A stretch of DNA of 7,961 nucleotides from Tissierellia bacterium (lineage in GTDB: Bacteria; Bacillota; Clostridia; Tissierellales; Dethiosulfatibacteraceae). This document shows, one piece after another, positions 5,835-7,961 of this stretch. A program made the translations under genes and the position numbers. The notes under the pieces were generated by a model, which ran no database searches, was not told the DNA's origin, and saw only the letters and a program-made list of their open reading frames with translations. Positions within the stretch are counted from its first letter, which is position 1. Every line of letters starts with the position of its first letter. Where the stretch lies: positions 1 through 7,961 of the forward strand of contig SKID01000076.1 of the NCBI GenBank assembly GCA_007116605.1, written 5' to 3'.

Positions 5835-6578
5835 CTACTTCACAATTTCATAAGGCCAATGAATAATGCCTCCAAAATCCAACACTTGAGTATATCCCAT
5901 TTCAATCAGCATTCTGGCAGCCATGGCACTTCTACTGCCACTTCTACAATAGACTAGAATTTTTTGATCAAAATCGGATAATAGCGCTCTTGCTCTGTCT
6001 TGAATTTCATCCACTGGTAACAATATAGCGCCCTCAATATGCCCTTGTTGGAACTCCGATAAGGTGCGCACATCCAGTACAATCACCTCTTGCTCTTCAT
6101 CCATGATTCTTTTTGCTTCTTTAGCAGATATTCTGATATATGTTGCTGTAGGCCTCTGTGTATCAACTAGGGAAACTTTCACAGCTGTCACTTGGACGGG
6201 ATAACTTTCCCTAATTAAAGGCTCAATAGTAAAAGCAATCTGCTGGCCAACCATTGGATTAAATGGAATGGCCACATGCTCTATAAAACTAACACTCGCT
6301 TTGTCAAATCCAACATCATATGTAGTTGTCACCACCCAATTGCCATTATCAATAGATACGATCACACCAACAAATTCAATATAGTCATTCTCTTCTAAAG
6401 GTTGCTCCAATGATGTCTGGCTACACCCTGCCAATAAAACTAAAATGATACAGACCATAAGCAGACAACTTTTAATCCGATGACAAACAGGACAAAAACT
6501 CCCTAGAAAAAGATTTCTAAAGTGCCATTTGCTATTCCAATGCTCAACTAATCCAATAACTCTGTTAAGTTCTCTCAT
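5835..6578 (-). CDS. Rhodanese-domain lipoprotein with unusual Cys-rich N-terminal extension
   Basis: This is a predicted membrane-anchored, extracytoplasmic sulfur-transfer-type protein (247 aa). A hydrophobic stretch (39-50) ends in LAGC, so Cys52 is the likely lipid anchor. A beta-rich middle region of unknown family spans about 66-138. A single rhodanese domain follows (about 149-247) with LDVRTLSEFQQGHI (168-181) and the active-site loop CRSGSRS, where Cys211 would carry persulfide. The loop looks intact. The only start with a ribosome site is ATG 6578 (AGAGG, 5-nt spacing). It leaves about 38 residues ahead of the hydrophobic core, including C29-P-V-C32 and Cys38, far longer than a normal signal n-region. 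Met41 has no ribosome site and would truncate the signal. The gene is first in a unit with the potassium channel gene and has its own promoter at 6714-6742. Substrate is unknown; thiosulfate or polysulfide chemistry is a family-based guess. Confidence 0.88.
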   Translation of the reverse strand: MRELNRVIGLVEHWNSKWHFRNLFLGSFCPVCHRIKSCLLMVCIILVLLAGCSQTSLEQPLEENDYIEFVGVIVSIDNGNWVVTTTYDVGFDKASVSFIEHVAIPFNPMVGQQIAFTIEPLIRESYPVQVTAVKVSLVDTQRPTATYIRISAKEAKRIMDEEQEVIVLDVRTLSEFQQGHIEGAILLPVDEIQDRARALLSDFDQKILVYCRSGSRSAMAARMLIEMGYTQVLDFGGIIHWPYEIVK

Positions 6579-6591
6579 TTTAACCTCTATC

Positions 6592-6620
6592 CTTTATCAG
6601 ATAACTAGCCTTTGATAAAG
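6592..6620 (-). repeat. Inverted repeat in the 5' leader of the rhodanese gene
   Basis: CTTTATC (6592-6598) and GATAAAG (6614-6620) are perfect 7-bp arms around a 15-nt loop. On the transcript the hairpin ends 3 nt before the AGAGG ribosome site (6588-6584), close enough to influence ribosome access. The stem is AT-rich and weak. Confidence 0.3.
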
Positions 6621-6713
6621 ATTTTTAGCATAGACGCATACCAACATCTTCATTAAATACACTTTTAAAAAATAATCATCTCTCTATCATTCAAACACCA
6701 AAGGATTGAATTT

Positions 6714-6742
6714 ATTTTATCACCTATCACCACATCCTTCAA
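6714..6742 (-). promoter_or_regulatory. Sigma-A-type promoter for the rhodanese-channel unit
   Basis: On the minus strand TTGAAG (6742-6737) is followed after exactly 17 bp by TAAAAT (6719-6714). A TG one base upstream of the -10 makes it an extended -10 element. The start site would fall near 6707, giving a leader of about 130 nt. An ATTCAA/TTGAAT inverted repeat (6689-6694 with 6706-6711) covers the predicted start and could be an operator. The promoter separates this unit from the FMN-repeat gene upstream. Confidence 0.65.
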
Positions 6743-6823
6743 ATGATTTTACTTATTCTAATGATAATTTCTTTTCCATTCAATAACTTCCAACTCTGAT
6801 TATTAACTTTCCATTTAACTACT

Positions 6824-6866
6824 AAAAAAAACAAGTTCCCTGTTATTCCTAACAAAGAACTTGTTT
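6824..6866 (-). terminator. Strong intrinsic terminator of the FMN-repeat gene
   Basis: The arms AAACAAGTTC (6829-6838) and GAACTTGTTT (6857-6866) form a 10-bp stem. After a 2x2 internal loop it continues as TGTTA/TAACA capped by a 4-nt loop. On the minus strand the stem runs directly into an uninterrupted T tract down to 6824. It lies 130 nt after the stop codon at 6996. On the plus strand the tail (AATTCTTTTC) is weaker. Confidence 0.8.
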
Positions 6867-6995
6867 AATTCTTTTCTGATTCATTACAGTGATTCTTTTT
6901 GATTAAATTCAAAACTTATCACACTAAATAATGGTTACTGTGTATTCTTTTATAGGTGACCTATAGAGACCAAATCTCTACCAAAGTTTATTTCA

Positions 6996-7961
6996 TTATT
7001 GATAACGACCTCTATTTAAAGCGTCTCGCATTGCTGAAAATACTTTGTTACCTCGAATAGTCGCTCCTGAAAAAGCATCAATATCTTCAACAAAATCTCC
7101 TGGTGCGTATAAATCAAACATTGCGCTCAGAGGCTGTCCCTCTAAATATTCAGCTATTTGTTTATGTTGTGCAGTAATGGCATATAAAGGGTGGCCTTCT
7201 TCTAAACTTCTAAAATTTGTGCCATCATATGCTAACTGTCTAAACTGAACATTGCTGATAATATTGTCTTTTAAGTCGAATTGTATACTAATCTGTTGTT
7301 CCCCACTATCACCGTAGATTCCTCTGTAACGTCCATCTTCATACTCACCGACATCTCTGCTAACATCACCAGCTGGCACATACAAGCCTCTATTTAAACC
7401 ATCTCTAATTGCCGAAAACACTTTATTGCCTCGGATAGTCGCCCCTGAAAAAGCATCGATATCTTCAATGAAATCTCCTGGTGCGTATAGGTCAAAAATT
7501 GTTGCTAAAGGTTGATCTGTTAAATGCTCAATAATTTGTTTGTGTTGTTCAGTAATAGCAAATAAAGGATGTCCTTCTTCTAAACTTCTAAAATTTGTGC
7601 CATCATAAGATAACTGTCTAAAACTCATACCTGTAATGACATTATCTTTTAAATCAAACTGAACACTCACTTGTTGCTCCCCTTGATCTTCAAAGATACC
7701 TCTATATCTACCGTCAGGATAGCTGCCTATAGCAGTGCTAAAATCACCAGCTGGCACATAAAGACCTCTATTTAATCCATCTTTAATTGCCGACAATACT
7801 TTGTTGCCACGGATCGTCGCCCCTGAAAAAGTATCAATATCATCTATAAATTCTCCTGGGTTAAATAAATCGTAAATAGTCGCAATGGGTTGACCTACTA
7901 AGTGTTCAATAATTTGATTATGTTGAGCTGTCACTGGGTATAAGGGGTGACCTTCTTCTAA
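6996..7961 (-). CDS. Multi-repeat FMN-binding domain protein, C-terminal part (5' end outside window)
   Basis: The frame is open to the right edge, so the N-terminus, and any signal peptide, is missing; 321 residues are visible. It consists of tandem FMN_bind-type units. Each has a beta-rich start (DGRYRG...GEQQ-S-QFDLKDN), a LEEGHPL helix region and then D-(T/A)-F-S-G-A-T-I-R-G-N-K-V. That last segment matches the D-x-x-(S/T)-G-A-T motif in which the ApbE flavin transferase links FMN to Thr in NqrC/RnfG-type domains. Three copies are visible, with acceptor Thr codons at 7817, 7439 and 7061. By family, such proteins act on the outer face of the membrane in electron transfer. The protein ends about 20 residues after the last SGAT, so the final domain is complete. 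The valine codon GTG at 7934 is internal to a repeat and is not a start. The gene ends in the terminator at 6824-6866. Confidence 0.87.
   Translation of the reverse strand, partial: LEEGHPLYPVTAQHNQIIEHLVGQPIATIYDLFNPGEFIDDIDTFSGATIRGNKVLSAIKDGLNRGLYVPAGDFSTAIGSYPDGRYRGIFEDQGEQQVSVQFDLKDNVITGMSFRQLSYDGTNFRSLEEGHPLFAITEQHKQIIEHLTDQPLATIFDLYAPGDFIEDIDAFSGATIRGNKVFSAIRDGLNRGLYVPAGDVSRDVGEYEDGRYRGIYGDSGEQQISIQFDLKDNIISNVQFRQLAYDGTNFRSLEEGHPLYAITAQHKQIAEYLEGQPLSAMFDLYAPGDFVEDIDAFSGATIRGNKVFSAMRDALNRGRYQ
6996..7961 (-). repeat. Tandem 378-bp coding repeats (126-residue units)
   Basis: Counting from the LEEGHPL motif, unit starts fall at 7961, 7583 and 7205, exactly 378 bp apart, and the last unit is cut short by the stop codon. 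The SGAT motifs keep the same 126-residue spacing. DNA similarity is high in places: more than 30 bases around 7198-7231 recur unchanged at 7576-7609. This suggests recent duplication or gene conversion. More units probably lie beyond the right edge. Confidence 0.9.

Larger units (their letters stand above)
6579..6995. other. Gene-free intergenic region between the FMN-repeat and rhodanese genes
   Basis: This 417-bp AT-rich stretch has no convincing coding frame on either strand. It holds the 3' untranslated part and terminator of the FMN-repeat gene, then the promoter and leader of the rhodanese gene. Just after the FMN-repeat stop are two adjoining small inverted repeats: TATAGGT-g-ACCTATA (6951-6965) and TAGAGA/TCTCTA (6964-6969 with 6975-6980). 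They share two bases, so they may form alternately. They might stabilise the mRNA 3' end. I see nothing else here: no tRNA, no repeat array and no insertion-sequence end. Confidence 0.6.

Noticed and set aside
7932..7934. GTG at 7934 as the start of the FMN-repeat gene
   Set aside because: The frame continues to the window edge and the upstream residues (LEEGHPLYP) match the same part of the other repeats, so the GTG is an internal valine.
6996..7961. CRISPR array
   Set aside because: The repeats are 378 bp long, in frame and coding, with no short repeat-spacer pattern.

Overview
This window looks like chromosome of a low-GC, Gram-positive anaerobe of the Clostridia type. The grounds are AT-rich intergenic DNA, strong GGAGG-type ribosome binding sites, lipoprotein signal peptides and the gene families present. 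That placement is inference; there is no rRNA or other marker. Every protein gene I can support is on the minus strand, so the window reads from right to left.

Layout in the direction of transcription: (1) 7961-6996, the C-terminal part of a tandem-repeat FMN-binding protein with an exact 126-residue period. Each unit carries a D-x-F-S-G-A-T flavinylation-type motif. It ends in a strong intrinsic terminator at 6824-6866. (2) A good promoter at 6714-6742 drives a two-gene unit: a lipoprotein with a rhodanese domain (6578-5835), then a two-TM RCK potassium channel (5826-4804). (3) A gene-free stretch (4803-4380) is dense in nested inverted repeats and repeated motifs, and looks like a structured non-coding RNA of roughly 240 nt. 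Its strand is not settled: a near-perfect extended -10 promoter reads into it on the plus strand, while a hairpin with a pyrimidine-rich tail would suit termination on the minus strand. (4) A peptide/dipeptide ABC transporter operon, dppA-dppB-dppC-dppD, runs from 4379 off the left edge. A hairpin sits between the binding-protein gene and the permease genes; a second ATPase gene (dppF/oppF) would be expected beyond the left edge.

The transporter genes form one functional unit: lipid-anchored binding protein, two permeases and at least one ATPase. The rhodanese lipoprotein and the FMN-repeat protein both appear to act outside the cytoplasmic membrane in redox or sulfur chemistry. Their adjacency is suggestive only, because a terminator and a separate promoter divide them. 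The two items most worth a second look are the putative structured RNA at about 4569-4804 and the multi-flavin repeat protein.
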